A stretch of DNA of 64,000 bases from Alphaproteobacteria bacterium (GTDB lineage Bacteria > Pseudomonadota > Alphaproteobacteria > UBA9655), in the NCBI GenBank assembly GCA_019748065.1, contig JAIEQB010000031.1, positions 48,366 to 112,365 of the forward strand, read 5' to 3'. Numbering within the stretch: position 1 is the first letter of the stretch; every line of letters begins with the position of its first letter. The notes beneath the pieces are model-generated. The model searched no databases and was not told the origin of the DNA. It worked only from the letters and a program-made list of their open reading frames with translations. This document shows positions 53,845-63,886 of the stretch, piece by piece. A program made the translations under genes and the position numbers.

Positions 53845-55908
53845 TTATCCTGACGTTAACCGAGCAATCCCTTTTTCCTGTCGAAATAAAGAAAGAAGAA
53901 TGCGAGCGGCCCTTCCTTGAGGAGATTTCAGGTAGGGATCTTCCTTTAAAAGCTCTTGGGCTGCTGTGTAGGCTTTTTCTAAAAGAGGTCCGCAAGTTAA
54001 AGGGTCGGCTAGACGGTAAGAGGGAAGGCCACTTTGCTTTGTTCCCAGCACGTCACCTCCCCCACGCAAGTGAAGGTCTTCCTCTGCAATGCGAAAGCCA
54101 TCATTGGTTTCCTTCATGACTTGAAGACGTCGCTTGCCAATTTCCGAAATAGGATAACCATAAAGGAGAAGGCAATGAGAGTTTTTATCCCCTCGGCCTA
54201 CCCGTCCTCGTAGCTGGTGCAGTTGCGCAAGGCCAAAGCGTTCTGCATGCTCAATGATCATGATGGTCGCATCTCTCACATCAATGCCCACCTCAATAAC
54301 TGTTGTGGCTACCAGAATTTGCGAAGTCCCATCCTTGAAGGCAGCCATGGCTGTTTCTTTTTCCTCCGTCTTTTGTCTTCCATGAACAAGGCCCACTTTC
54401 TCCGCCCCAAAAAGAGCTTTGAGGTGCTCATACCGATCCGTGGCCGCGGCCAGGTCCATCACTTCCGATTCCTCTACTAAAGGACACACCCAATACACCT
54501 TTTGTCCTTCCTCTAACAGTCGTCCAAGACCGGTCACAACTTCATCAAGGCGATTCAATCCCAAAACACGGGTTTGAATAGGCTGCCTCCCTTGGGGTTT
54601 GTCGAGGATGCGAGAGACCTCTAAATCTCCATAAGCTGTGAGTTGAAGGCTCCGCGGGATGGGGGTTGCGGTCATAATGAGCACATCTACATCCTGCCCC
54701 TTTGAGGTGAGATTAATACGTTGCTCGACTCCAAAGCGGTGCTGTTCATCAATCACCACAAGTCCAAGGTTTTCAAATTGAACGCTTTCTTGTAGAAGGG
54801 CATGAGTTCCCACAATAAGTTGTACTTTACCATCTTTTAGATCTTGATATAGGACATGTTTTTGCTTTTGGCGACTTGTGAGGAGAGCTACTGAAATACC
54901 CGCTTCGGCGACTAATTTTATGAGGGTTTTTGCATGTTGATTGGCAAGGACTTCTGTGGGGACAAGAAAAGCAGCCTGGTAACCCGCCTCGATGGCATCA
55001 GCAATGGCAAGCAAAGCAACCAGAGTTTTGCCTGATCCCACATCGCCTTGAATTAAACGAACCATGCGACGCGTTGAGGCCATATCGTCTTCAATCTCTC
55101 TCAAGGCCTTTCTCTGTCCCGGGGTAAGAGGATGACCAAAGGATTTAAGAATTTTTGCTTTTAGGGGGCCCGTTGATGTAATTGCTTTTCCTTTAGTTTG
55201 GGAATTGCGCACCAAACTGAGGGCCAACTGGTCTGCAAAGAGCTCATCAAAAGCCAGGCGTTCTCTGGCTGGGTGATGGGGCAACAGGTCTGATTCAACT
55301 TGGGGAGTATGGACCATTTCAAAGGCTGTTTTCCAAGAAGGCCAAGCCTTGTTTTGATAAGCCGAGGGAATCCATTCAGGAAGGTCCGGAAGGCGTCCCA
55401 AGGCAAGTTCTGTAAACCTCTGAGCTTGGTTTTGAAAGAGCCCTGCGGTTAGGGGATAGAGGGGACTTTTTTCTTTCCAATAAGGCGCTACTTCTGCAGG
55501 GGCAATGCGCTCTGGATGAGCTAGCTGCCATTCCCCCAGAAATCGCTCAATCGTTCCACATATGAGGCGTTGCTGCCCCTTTGGCAACCGTGTTTCAATG
55601 GATTTAGGATAGGCTTTAAAAAACGTGAGATTGAAATGATCATTTCCTATTTCACACATGACCTTAAAGGGTTTCTTTGTGGGGACGCTGTAGTCGAGAA
55701 TTTTAACGACAAGTGCAACGGACTCTCCTGGCTGGCATTCCTTGAGAGACCGTTTCAAAGGAAAATGAGCTACTCCAACGGGAAGGTGACACACTAAATC
55801 AAAGACACATTTGATCTGAAGCCGGTTCAGAGTTTTTACCAAACTGGGGCCGACACCTTTTAAACTTGAAAGAGGTGCAAAAAGGGGAAAGAGAATTTCA
55901 GGTCGCAT
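53845..55908 (-). CDS. recG: ATP-dependent DNA helicase RecG
   Basis: 687-residue branch-migration helicase that remodels stalled forks and Holliday junctions. The N-terminal OB/wedge domain starts PLSSLKGVGPSLVKTLNRLQ. The helicase core has Walker A GDVGSGKTLVALLA, the DEQH box VVIDEQHRFGVEQR, MTATPIPRSLQLTAYGDLEV and motif VI QLHQLRGRVGRG. It lies four bases after recJ. Confidence 0.97.
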   Translation of the reverse strand: MRPEILFPLFAPLSSLKGVGPSLVKTLNRLQIKCVFDLVCHLPVGVAHFPLKRSLKECQPGESVALVVKILDYSVPTKKPFKVMCEIGNDHFNLTFFKAYPKSIETRLPKGQQRLICGTIERFLGEWQLAHPERIAPAEVAPYWKEKSPLYPLTAGLFQNQAQRFTELALGRLPDLPEWIPSAYQNKAWPSWKTAFEMVHTPQVESDLLPHHPARERLAFDELFADQLALSLVRNSQTKGKAITSTGPLKAKILKSFGHPLTPGQRKALREIEDDMASTRRMVRLIQGDVGSGKTLVALLAIADAIEAGYQAAFLVPTEVLANQHAKTLIKLVAEAGISVALLTSRQKQKHVLYQDLKDGKVQLIVGTHALLQESVQFENLGLVVIDEQHRFGVEQRINLTSKGQDVDVLIMTATPIPRSLQLTAYGDLEVSRILDKPQGRQPIQTRVLGLNRLDEVVTGLGRLLEEGQKVYWVCPLVEESEVMDLAAATDRYEHLKALFGAEKVGLVHGRQKTEEKETAMAAFKDGTSQILVATTVIEVGIDVRDATIMIIEHAERFGLAQLHQLRGRVGRGDKNSHCLLLYGYPISEIGKRRLQVMKETNDGFRIAEEDLHLRGGGDVLGTKQSGLPSYRLADPLTCGPLLEKAYTAAQELLKEDPYLKSPQGRAARILLSLFRQEKGIARLTSG

Positions 55909-55912
55909 AGAT

Positions 55913-57691
55913 TCACCCTACCTTCTTTAAGCTGAGAGAGGGAAGCGCCACATCCTCAATCATGAGGGTAATTTTTGTCTTTCCACCCCAGGTGTCTAGC
56001 TTGGGAGAAGCGAGAAGGTCAAAAGGCCGACCTTTTGCCTCCATCAACATATCCCCAAGGGGAGAACCCTTCAAGCGAAAGCCAATACCTTCAATATTAA
56101 CTCCATCCCCTTGAGTAAAACGACATTTAATATGTTCGTCCTTGATAAGGGCGTAAGAGCTAACCACGACATCAGAGAAGATGAACTTAGGTCCCGGGTT
56201 TCCCATTCCAAAAGGGGAGAGTTTATCAATTTCCTCTAAAAGAGTTGGTGTGAGAGAAGCCAAATCCAAATACCCATCGCACAAAACCAAAGGACTTAAG
56301 TCAACATCTTGAGCAACTTTTTCAAGTTCGTTTGCAAGGAATTCCTTGAAGGGGGGGAGATGCTCTTTGGTAAGGGAGAAGCCAGCAGCCATGGCATGCC
56401 CCCCTCCTCCTAAAAGATATCCCAAATGGTGAGCTTTATGGACAAATTGACCGAAATCAAAACCAGGGATAGAACGCGCGGAAGCCTTTCCGATACCGTC
56501 TTCATTCCACGTAATGACAGCCGTAGGTTTGTGATATTTTTCCTTAAGGCGTCCTGCCACAATACCAATTACTCCTTCATGCCATCCGTCCCGATCCACC
56601 ACAATAAAAGGGGTTTCTGGATTGACTTGGATAAGAGCTTGCTCTAAGGCATCCGCTTCAAGAAGGCGTCTTTCTTGGTTGTAGATGTCAAGTTTTTCCG
56701 AAATCTTGAGGGCTTCCTCCTCGTTTTCTGTAGACAAAAGGCGTGCCCCTAAAAAGGATTCCCCAACCCGTCCGCCGGCATTAATGCGAGGTCCCAGGAC
56801 AAAGCCCAGATGGTAGGGCGATGGGGTTTCTGAAAGTCCACCAATATCAGCAAGGGTTTTGAGTCCTATATTTTGTCGCTGTGCCATGACCTTGAGGCCT
56901 TGAGAGACAAAAGTGCGATTAAGTCCCGTCAAAGACATCACATCACAAACAGTGCCTAAAGCCACAAGATCAAGAAGAGAGAGGAGATCAGGTTCTTGAC
57001 GTGCTTCATAAAATCCAGTTTCCCTCAAAGTGCGATTAAGGGCCACAATACATAAAAAAGATACGCCCACCGCGGCCAAGTGGCCCAGTGTCTGAGTTGT
57101 CAAAGGATCTTCATCAAGGCGGTTGGGATTAACGAGAGCATACGCCTTGGGGAGTTTAGCTTCAGGCGCATGGTGATCTAATACGATCACGTCCATGCCT
57201 GTTGCTGCTTCAATCGCATTAAAGGAGGTCGTGCCGCAATCAACAGTCACCATGACCCTATAGCCTTCCCGAATAAACTTCTGAATACCTGCAATATTAG
57301 GGCCGTAACCTTCCTTAATGCGATCAGGGATATAAAGAGCGATGGGAACTCCGATTGCCCTAAAAAAGCGATGGAGAAGAGCACTAGAGGTGGCGCCATC
57401 CACGTCATAATCACCCCAAACAAGAATTTTCTCTTCCGCCTGGATGGCTTGACATAGACGCTGTATGGCTTTTTTCATATCCTTTAGAATTAGGGGATCG
57501 GGTAAATGACGACGGAGGCTAGGCTCTAGAAAAAGAGAGGAAGACTCAAGGGTTTGATGGCGCATGACCAAAAGGCGAGATAGAGTTTCCGAGAAGCCTA
57601 ATTTTTGCATGAAAGTAAGGATAAGAGCGTCATCACAAGGGCGTAAGACCCAACGTTTTTCAGAGAAGGATGAGGCGCAAATTTCTTTCAT
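55913..57691 (-). CDS. recJ: Single-stranded-DNA exonuclease RecJ
   Basis: 592-residue 5'-3' ssDNA exonuclease of the DHH superfamily, used in recombination and mismatch repair. Motif I is VWGDYDVDGATSSALLHRF, the DHH motif DVIVLDHHAPEAKLP, then GPRINAGGRVGES and the DHHA1 site GYLLGGGGHAMAAGFSL. A C-terminal OB-like domain is present. It is transcribed with recG and, upstream by five bases, the GST-fold gene. Confidence 0.97.
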   Translation of the reverse strand: MKEICASSFSEKRWVLRPCDDALILTFMQKLGFSETLSRLLVMRHQTLESSSLFLEPSLRRHLPDPLILKDMKKAIQRLCQAIQAEEKILVWGDYDVDGATSSALLHRFFRAIGVPIALYIPDRIKEGYGPNIAGIQKFIREGYRVMVTVDCGTTSFNAIEAATGMDVIVLDHHAPEAKLPKAYALVNPNRLDEDPLTTQTLGHLAAVGVSFLCIVALNRTLRETGFYEARQEPDLLSLLDLVALGTVCDVMSLTGLNRTFVSQGLKVMAQRQNIGLKTLADIGGLSETPSPYHLGFVLGPRINAGGRVGESFLGARLLSTENEEEALKISEKLDIYNQERRLLEADALEQALIQVNPETPFIVVDRDGWHEGVIGIVAGRLKEKYHKPTAVITWNEDGIGKASARSIPGFDFGQFVHKAHHLGYLLGGGGHAMAAGFSLTKEHLPPFKEFLANELEKVAQDVDLSPLVLCDGYLDLASLTPTLLEEIDKLSPFGMGNPGPKFIFSDVVVSSYALIKDEHIKCRFTQGDGVNIEGIGFRLKGSPLGDMLMEAKGRPFDLLASPKLDTWGGKTKITLMIEDVALPSLSLKKVG

Positions 57692-57696
57692 AAAAC

Positions 57697-58365
57697 CTAA
57701 AAATCTAAATCTGTATATTCAGGAGAGGGAGTAATCCCAGGAATGCTATCAGCTAAAATATCGCGAAAACTGGGACGTGATTTAACCCGCGAATACCAAA
57801 GCTTTGCCACGGGATGTTTATCCCAAGGCACATCTCCAAGGTAGTCAATACAAGATAAATGGGCAGCAGCTGAAATGTCTGCAAGGGAAAATTCTTCTCC
57901 TCCAAGCCAATTGCGCCTATCGCATAGCCAAGAGATATACTCTAGATGATCATGAATATTAGCGTTTCCAATACGGATGGTTGCTGAATCAGGTCCACCT
58001 TGTCCCATTTTACGGCGCAAAACTTTCTCAAAGACCAAATTATGGGTGACTTCACTATTAAATTTTTCGTCAAACCAGGCAATGAGACGTCTGACTTCAG
58101 CGCGTTCAAGAGACGTTTTTCCTAAGCTTGGCTGCTCATGATAAACCTCTTCGAGATATTCTGTAATGGGATAGGCATTACAAATACTTTTCCCATCATC
58201 ATCGGTCAGGATGGGGGGCAGTCCTTCAGGGTTTAATCGAAGAAGAGAAGGTTGAGGATCCCAAGGCTTAATGACTTCTAGAGTAAAGGAAAGTTTCTTT
58301 TCAGCTAAAAGAAGACGTATTTTTCGGGAAAAAGGGCAGAGCCAGTAATGATAGAGTTTCCGCAT
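57697..58365 (-). CDS. GST-fold protein, probably FtsZ-binding FzlA
   Basis: 222 residues with a thioredoxin-like N-terminal half (KLYHYWLCPFSRKIRLLLAE, NPEGLPPILTDD) and an all-helical C-terminal half (FSLADISAAAHLSCIDYLG). The end SRPSFRDILADSIPGITPSPEYTDLDF-type tail (C-terminus EYTDLDF) resembles the conserved tail of alphaproteobacterial FzlA, a GST homologue that binds FtsZ and controls constriction. A catalytic glutathione transferase is the alternative. It heads the recJ-recG-ygjP operon, divergent from uppP. Confidence 0.75.
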   Translation of the reverse strand: MRKLYHYWLCPFSRKIRLLLAEKKLSFTLEVIKPWDPQPSLLRLNPEGLPPILTDDDGKSICNAYPITEYLEEVYHEQPSLGKTSLERAEVRRLIAWFDEKFNSEVTHNLVFEKVLRRKMGQGGPDSATIRIGNANIHDHLEYISWLCDRRNWLGGEEFSLADISAAAHLSCIDYLGDVPWDKHPVAKLWYSRVKSRPSFRDILADSIPGITPSPEYTDLDF

Positions 58366-58432
58366 GAGAGTTTTTCCTTGGATTGAAATTAATTTTATGC
58401 TACTTCCTCACTTTCTACCATAAGGAGCCCCT

Positions 58433-59257
58433 ATGACTCTAGAGCAAATCTTACTACTTTCGTTTATTCAAGGTGTGACCGAATTTCTTCCCATCAGTTC
58501 CTCAGGTCATTTAGTTCTTGTTCCAGCCCTGTGCGGGTGGCGTGATCAAGGTTTGATGTTTGATGTAGCGGCTCATTTAGGGACACTGGGGTCTGTTCTT
58601 ATCTATTTTCATAAGGATGTCATTTCCCTTTTTAAGGGAACCTTTTCTCTCCTTAGAGGCAAAGTGAATGAGAACACCCAGCTTCTTATCAATCTTATGA
58701 TTGCAACAATTCCTGTGGTTTTACTAGGGCTGGTGTTCGAAAAGTGGGCGGGAGATGCCCTTCGAAGTGTGACAGTGATAGCGTGGGTAGGCATTATTTT
58801 TGGTCTGATCCTTTATGTGGCTGACAGATATGGCCAAATGATAGAAACGGTGACCGATACAAACCTCAAGCGTGCGGTGTATTTTGGCCTGGCTCAATGT
58901 GTGGCTCTTGTGAATGGTGTGAGTCGCTCAGGAGCCTGTCTTACAGCAGGAAGGTTTATGAATTATAAGCGTGCTGATGCAGCGCGTTTTGCTTTTTTAA
59001 TGTCCATTCCCACCATTACAGCAGCGGGTGTTTTAAAGGGGTATCAGTTTGTAAAAGAAGGAGATATGTCCCTTTTAAATGATGCCCTTTTAGTGATGGC
59101 TTTTTCCTTCTTTTTTGGGTTTTGTGCCATTGCCTTTATGATGCGATGGCTCCAAAAATCCACGTTGACGCCTTTTGTGATTTACAGGGTTCTTTTAGGG
59201 ATATTTCTTCTTGTCAGCGTTTATAGCGGCTATTTAAGCTCAGTCCCCTGTCAATAA
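58433..59257 (+). CDS. uppP: Undecaprenyl-diphosphatase
   Basis: Membrane phosphatase (BacA/UppP family) that recycles undecaprenyl diphosphate for peptidoglycan and O-antigen synthesis. It has 274 residues and about eight helices. The two signature loops are GVTEFLPISSSGHLVLVPAL and NGVSRSGACLTAGRFMNYKR. The ATG at 58433 follows AAGGAG. It is monocistronic; its stop lies 24 bases from that of the convergent petBC gene. Confidence 0.96.
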   Translation: MTLEQILLLSFIQGVTEFLPISSSGHLVLVPALCGWRDQGLMFDVAAHLGTLGSVLIYFHKDVISLFKGTFSLLRGKVNENTQLLINLMIATIPVVLLGLVFEKWAGDALRSVTVIAWVGIIFGLILYVADRYGQMIETVTDTNLKRAVYFGLAQCVALVNGVSRSGACLTAGRFMNYKRADAARFAFLMSIPTITAAGVLKGYQFVKEGDMSLLNDALLVMAFSFFFGFCAIAFMMRWLQKSTLTPFVIYRVLLGIFLLVSVYSGYLSSVPCQ

Positions 59258-59281
59258 TCTAAGTGAAAGAAAGACCAAGGG

Positions 59282-61246
59282 TTAATCTTTAACTCGTGCC
59301 CAAATACGCTTCATCAGGAAGTACATAAGGCCTGTGAAGATGGCAAAATAAATAAGCACCTTATACCCCATCCTCTTACGCTCTTCGAGCTCAGGTTCTG
59401 CGGCCCAGGCCAAAAAAGTGACCACATCTTTTGCCATTTGATTAACAGAAGGCTGAGCACCGTTGTCATAGGTCACAACACCAGAGTTTAAAGGAGGAAT
59501 CATGGCAATTTGCCCTCCTGGAAAGTAGGGGTTGTAATGCATCCCTTCAGCGATTTGGACTTCCTTGGGTGGAACCTCTTCATAACTTGTAAGGAGAGCG
59601 TAAATATAATTGGGTCCTCCGGGTCGCGCTTTTGTAATGAGAGAAAGGTCAGGAGGAAAGGCCCCATTATTAGCGGCTCTTGCAGCTTTCTCATTCTTAT
59701 AAGGGCCTGCAATTGTATCAATAGGGGTTGCGGGTTTTTCAATGACATTTCCATCTTCATCAATGGCTTCAACCTTATACTCTGCCGCAATAGCTTTGAT
59801 TTCTTCAGCATTATAGCCGAGCGCTGCCAAATCTCGATAACGCACATGCTTTAAACCATGGCACGTAGAACAGACCTGCTGATAAATTTGAAATCCATGC
59901 TGAAGGTCCTCGCGGTTATAGGTTCCAAAAGGTCCTTCAAAAGACCATTTTTCTTGAGGAATTGAAGGAGTATCTTCAGCAGAACAAGTATGAGAAAGCG
60001 TTAAGAGTGTCAGGACAATGATGCTTTTTTTTAATACGGGTTCACTTAAACTTTTCGGAAGAGGTTTATGTTTTTCAAAAATACCTAAGAGAGGAAGAGC
60101 TAAAAGGAAGAAAGCAAAGTAAAATGCGGTTGTGAGCTGTCCCAATGTTTGGTTGGAAAGATTTCCAAAGTCAGCAAAAATATGATCTGGAGAATGGGCG
60201 CCTACAAATCCTAAAATGAAGCAATCAATGACAAAGCCCCAGAAGAACCATTTGTAGTAAGGCCTAAATGTTGCGCTTCTTACCTTTGAGGTATCAAGCC
60301 AGGGAAGGAAAAAAAGGATCATAACTGCCCCAAACATGCACAGAACGCCTAATAACTTGTTTGGGATGGAGCGAAGAATGGCATAAAAAGGAAGGAAGTA
60401 CCATTCAGGGACAATGTGGGCAGGGGTGACCAGGGGATTAGCTGGGATGTAGTTATCTGGCTCTCCAAAGAAATTAGGGTTGAAAAAGATAAAATAGGCC
60501 CAAACCAATCCAAAAAGCCCCAGACCAAACATATCCTTCACCGTATAAAAAGGGTGAAAGGGGATGCTGTCACGAGGCTCTTTTCGGTCAATCCCCAAAG
60601 GGTTGTTAGAGCCATGTTGGTGAAGCGCAATTAAATGCAGGATTACCACCCCTACAATCAGGAAGGGAAAAAGATAATGTAGGGCAAAAAAACGATTTAA
60701 GGTTGGATTATCAACGGAAAAGCCGCCCCAAAGCCACTCTACAATTGACTCTCCAAAGGGGAAGACGGAGAAAAGGTTTGTGATGACCGTTGCGCCCCAA
60801 TAGCTCATCTGGCCCCAGGGAAGAACATATCCCATAAAGGCGGTGGCCATCATCAAAAGTAGGATGATAACTCCCAACATCCATAAAAGCTCACGAGGCG
60901 CTTTGTATGATCCATAATAGAGACCTCGAAACATATGGATATAAACAACAATAAAAAACATCGTGGCGCCATTGGCGTGAAGATAGCGCAAGAACCAGCC
61001 GTAATTAATATTACGCATGATATATTCAACGCTATCAAAGGCTTCTTTTGTATTTGGCTCATAGTGCATGGCTAAGAAAATGCCTGAGAGAATCATGATA
61101 ACCAGCGTAATTCCTGCAAGAGAGCCAAAGTTCCACCAGTAGTTTAGGTTTTTAGGTGTAGGATATCCGCGTAATTCATGGTCAATAAATGAAAAAAAGG
61201 GGAGCCGATAATCAATCCAGCGGATCACTTTTGTGATACTATCCAT
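59282..61246 (-). CDS. Fused cytochrome b / cytochrome c1 of the bc1 complex
   Basis: 654-residue fusion of two bc1 subunits (fbcH-like). The cytochrome b part (to about 400) has the paired haem histidines (H90/H104 and H190/H204), [16 protein letters not shown] and the Qo-site PEWY in [12 protein letters not shown]. Cytochrome c1 follows: an internal signal-like segment ([18 protein letters not shown], about 406-423), the haem motif CSTCH at 459-463, and a C-terminal anchor [20 protein letters not shown]. In species with this arrangement the precursor is cleaved at the internal signal. The ATG at 61246 (GAGGT upstream) overlaps petA by eight bases; one at 61258 would add four residues. Confidence 0.95.
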   Translation of the reverse strand: MDSITKVIRWIDYRLPFFSFIDHELRGYPTPKNLNYWWNFGSLAGITLVIMILSGIFLAMHYEPNTKEAFDSVEYIMRNINYGWFLRYLHANGATMFFIVVYIHMFRGLYYGSYKAPRELLWMLGVIILLLMMATAFMGYVLPWGQMSYWGATVITNLFSVFPFGESIVEWLWGGFSVDNPTLNRFFALHYLFPFLIVGVVILHLIALHQHGSNNPLGIDRKEPRDSIPFHPFYTVKDMFGLGLFGLVWAYFIFFNPNFFGEPDNYIPANPLVTPAHIVPEWYFLPFYAILRSIPNKLLGVLCMFGAVMILFFLPWLDTSKVRSATFRPYYKWFFWGFVIDCFILGFVGAHSPDHIFADFGNLSNQTLGQLTTAFYFAFFLLALPLLGIFEKHKPLPKSLSEPVLKKSIIVLTLLTLSHTCSAEDTPSIPQEKWSFEGPFGTYNREDLQHGFQIYQQVCSTCHGLKHVRYRDLAALGYNAEEIKAIAAEYKVEAIDEDGNVIEKPATPIDTIAGPYKNEKAARAANNGAFPPDLSLITKARPGGPNYIYALLTSYEEVPPKEVQIAEGMHYNPYFPGGQIAMIPPLNSGVVTYDNGAQPSVNQMAKDVVTFLAWAAEPELEERKRMGYKVLIYFAIFTGLMYFLMKRIWARVKD

Positions 61247-61811
61247 GGGTGACCTCATCTGTGCCGATACGAATGTGGGTTTCGCTTAAAAAAGCATAAG
61301 GGGGAACAGAAAGATTTAAAGGAGCAGGGCCGTGTCTTACGCGCCCAGATGTATCATAGAGTGACCCGTGGCAGGGACAGGACCACCCCCCATATTTTCC
61401 ACGATTTTGAGTGGGTTTGTTGCCGGTGGGAATACACCCCAGATGGGTACAGATACCCACAACAATGAGCCATTGGTCATGCCCTTTTTTGACGCGGGCT
61501 TGATCAGCTTCAGGATCGATGAGTTCTGAGAGAGGAGTTTGCTCGGCCGCACGAATTTCCTCTGCAGTACGTTTGCGAACGAAGATGGGTTTCCCTCGCC
61601 AAACAACTGTAATCGCTTGCCCTTCAGGGATGGGGGTCAGGTCAACATCGATCGTGGATTGGGCTAAAATATCGGCGGCAGGATTCATGCTATCAATAAA
61701 GGGCCAAGTAAAATAAGCCGTTCCCACAGCTCCAACTGCACTTGCCGTTAACAGCAAAAAATCCCGCCTTGTGGGTTTGTGACTCTGGGGTTTGAGTGTT
61801 CCTTCTGTCAT
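61239..61811 (-). CDS. petA: Ubiquinol-cytochrome c reductase Rieske iron-sulfur subunit
   Basis: 190 residues. The N-terminus has a twin-arginine-type export sequence ([17 protein letters not shown]) that doubles as membrane anchor. The [2Fe-2S] ligands lie in CTHLGC (C121, H123) and CPCHGS (C145, H148), with the structural disulfide pair C126/C147. It accepts electrons from ubiquinol and passes them to cytochrome c1, encoded by the overlapping downstream gene. The promoter should lie in the 109-base divergent gap with trmL. Confidence 0.97.
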   Translation of the reverse strand: MTEGTLKPQSHKPTRRDFLLLTASAVGAVGTAYFTWPFIDSMNPAADILAQSTIDVDLTPIPEGQAITVVWRGKPIFVRKRTAEEIRAAEQTPLSELIDPEADQARVKKGHDQWLIVVGICTHLGCIPTGNKPTQNRGKYGGWSCPCHGSLYDTSGRVRHGPAPLNLSVPPYAFLSETHIRIGTDEVTHG

Positions 61812-61920
61812 GGCTTTCTTTTTATGCCTTATTTGATATCTAGCCTATTCCTGTTTACCTGATGTAGGATGCAGGATAAGACAGTTTTAGTCGACTTTGA
61901 ATGAAATTTAAAGGACCCAA

Positions 61921-62382
61921 ATGCATCTTGTGTTATTTCAGCCAGAAATTCCTCAAAATATGGGAACACTTATGCGCTTTTCGGCTTGTATGAACTTACC
62001 TTTAGATGTGATTGAGCCGTGTGGTTTTCTTTTGGCGGACAAGCATTTAAAGCGAGCTGGTATGGATTATATGGAAAGGGCCATGACAACGCGATTTCTT
62101 TCTTGGAAAGCTTTTTGTGAGGAAAGGAAAGGATTGCGGCGTGTGGCTGTTAGTGCAAACGCTTCTCAAAGTTGTTATGACTTTTCTTTTGAGTCCTCTG
62201 ATTTGTTGATTATGGGGCAAGAAAGCTCTGGTTTTCCGCCAGAAATTATAGAAGACTGTCATGAAAGCGTAATGATCCCTATGGTTTTAGGGGTGCGTTC
62301 TTTAAATCTTGCTCTTGCCGCAGCGATTGTTTCAACTGAAGCCCTTCGTCAAACTCATCAACTTCCAGGAGGATCCCTATGA
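61921..62382 (+). CDS. trmL: tRNA (cytidine/uridine-34) 2'-O-methyltransferase
   Basis: Minimal SPOUT methyltransferase of 153 residues that modifies the wobble base of certain leucine tRNAs. Motifs are [33 protein letters not shown] and [20 protein letters not shown]. The short length without an extension separates it from the TrmJ-type gene at 1384. It overlaps hemF by four bases (ATGA). Confidence 0.93.
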   Translation: MHLVLFQPEIPQNMGTLMRFSACMNLPLDVIEPCGFLLADKHLKRAGMDYMERAMTTRFLSWKAFCEERKGLRRVAVSANASQSCYDFSFESSDLLIMGQESSGFPPEIIEDCHESVMIPMVLGVRSLNLALAAAIVSTEALRQTHQLPGGSL

Positions 62383-63224
62383 CAACTCAACAAAATCGTG
62401 CTTCTAGGTGGTTTTTAGCGCTCCAATCTCAACTCATTGAGAGTCTTGAGATTCTTGAAAAGGAAGCCATCCTTTCTCAATATGAAAAACCTGCCGCCTC
62501 GTTTGTACGTAAGTCATGGGAGAGGGATGGAGGCGGGGGGGGCACCATGGCCGTATTAGAGGGCCGTGTTTTCGAAAAAGCCGGGGTTAATTTCTCTGAA
62601 GTTCATGGAGAATTTTCTGAAGAGTTTAGGAAGCAAATTCCTGGCGCTGAAGAAGATCCCTGCTTTTGGGCCAGTGGCGTTTCTCTTGTGATTCATCCCC
62701 GTAATCCTCATGTGCCTATTGTTCATATGAACACGCGTATGATTCAAACCCAAAAGCTTTGGTTTGGCGGGGGGGCTGATCTGACACCCTGTTTCCCTGT
62801 TGAAAAGGATACGAAAGATTTTCACGCAGCTTTTAAAAAGGCCTGCGATTCCTATGAGCCTACCTCTTATGAAAAGTTTAAAAAGTGGGCGGATGAATAC
62901 TTTTACCTTCCTCACCGTCAAGAGCCGCGGGGTGTGGGCGGCATTTTTTATGATTATGTGAATAGTGGAGATTGGGAACATGATTTTTCTTTTACCCAAA
63001 ACGTAGGAAAAACCTTTGCTGCCATTTACCCAGAAATTGTCCGAAGGCATATGAATACACCTTGGACAGAGCTTGATAGAAAAGCCCAGCTTAAAAAGCG
63101 GGGCCGGTATGTGGAATTTAATCTTATTTATGACCGAGGCACTCATTTTGGCCTAAAAACTGGCGGAAACACAGAAGCTATTTTGATGTCCCTGCCGCCT
63201 CTTGTTGAATGGCCGGCGGCTTGA
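62379..63224 (+). CDS. hemF: Oxygen-dependent coproporphyrinogen III oxidase
   Basis: 281-residue aerobic enzyme that converts coproporphyrinogen III to protoporphyrinogen IX. Signature stretches are [68 protein letters not shown] and [13 protein letters not shown]. Requiring O2, it fits the aerobic bc1-based chain encoded beside it. It is translationally coupled to trmL. A palindromic repeat follows 13 bases after the stop and may end the transcript. Confidence 0.97.
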   Translation: MTTQQNRASRWFLALQSQLIESLEILEKEAILSQYEKPAASFVRKSWERDGGGGGTMAVLEGRVFEKAGVNFSEVHGEFSEEFRKQIPGAEEDPCFWASGVSLVIHPRNPHVPIVHMNTRMIQTQKLWFGGGADLTPCFPVEKDTKDFHAAFKKACDSYEPTSYEKFKKWADEYFYLPHRQEPRGVGGIFYDYVNSGDWEHDFSFTQNVGKTFAAIYPEIVRRHMNTPWTELDRKAQLKKRGRYVEFNLIYDRGTHFGLKTGGNTEAILMSLPPLVEWPAA

Positions 63225-63236
63225 TTCTTCCGACCC

Positions 63237-63395
63237 TGTCATCCCCGCGGAGGCGGGGATCCAGTAAGTATTTGAAATAAAATAACCTTTTCCATGTTTG
63301 TAAAAATGGTGCTTTGTTAGATTTTTATTTTTTATTCCTACAGATAATCTTTTAGCCCACTGTTTCCCTGGATCCCCGCTTTCGCGGGGATGACA
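63237..63395. repeat. Palindromic intergenic element (159 bp)
   Basis: A left arm (63237-63264, core GTCATCCCCGCGGAGGCGGG) and a right arm (63368-63395, core CCCCGCTTTCGCGGGGATGA) form an inverted pair of 28 bases. Each arm is itself a small hairpin and the centre is AT-rich. Its core is shared with the element at 10444-10650. An apparent reverse reading frame through it (CHPRESGDPG...WIPASAGMT) is the usual spurious translation of this repeat class. Confidence 0.8.
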
Positions 63396-63511
63396 TATTT
63401 GTTCTAGTAAAAACAAAACATAAAACCATTGCATAATTCATAAAATTTCCAATTGAAGACTCGAAAGGGTAATTTTTAAGCTTTTTTTAAAGAGAGACAC
63501 TCCTGTTTTTG

Positions 63512-63566
63512 GAATTCTCCTCGGTGTATCCTTTCCTTCCTCAGCTCTCAATTATGCAATGATCTT
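63512..63566. repeat. Dispersed repeat, copy B (55 bp)
   Basis: Second copy of the 55-base sequence at 12734-12788, same orientation, about 85 percent identical by eye. It lies in a gene-free stretch (63396-63625) between the palindromic element and a small secreted-protein gene; nothing else is recognised there. Confidence 0.6.
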
Positions 63567-63625
63567 TTTTAGAATGTCATTTCGCCCTCTTCCGGAACGG
63601 ACCCCAAGATAGACTGCAGGTCAAC

Positions 63626-63886
63626 TTAATGGCATTCTTTCTTATCTTTGTATTCTCCATATAATTCTATATTATCAAATTCACAGCCTTTTGATTGATC
63701 CTTTTTTGGGAATAAAGGATAAGATGACTTATGACCGATATCCATGTTATACCCACAACCAGCATCTCCATTCTTGTAGGCATGTTCATACTCTTTCACA
63801 AATTTTAAACAATCCACAGCTTGTGCCGTCTGCACAGCAGTGAACGTACAAAGTGTACATAAACTCATGATGTTCATTTTTTTCAT
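63626..63886 (-). CDS. Small predicted secreted protein (86 aa)
   Basis: The ATG at 63886 begins MKKMNIMSLCTLCTFTAVQT then AQA, a clear Sec signal peptide with an AQA cleavage site, preceded by GGAAG at eight bases; an ATG four codons upstream is less suited. The mature part of about 63 residues starts VDCLKFVKEYEHAYKNG and has four cysteines (26, 44, 68, 85), enough for two disulfides. It ends KDKKECH. No family is recognised. The location at the edge of repeat-rich DNA resembles that of the other two small secreted proteins here. Confidence 0.6.
   Translation of the reverse strand: MKKMNIMSLCTLCTFTAVQTAQAVDCLKFVKEYEHAYKNGDAGCGYNMDIGHKSSYPLFPKKDQSKGCEFDNIELYGEYKDKKECH

Noticed and set aside
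63153..63434. Reverse frame with CHPRESGDPG and WIPASAGMT
   Set aside because: It is the standard false frame produced by GTCATCCCCGC palindromic repeats, and its 5' end overlaps hemF.
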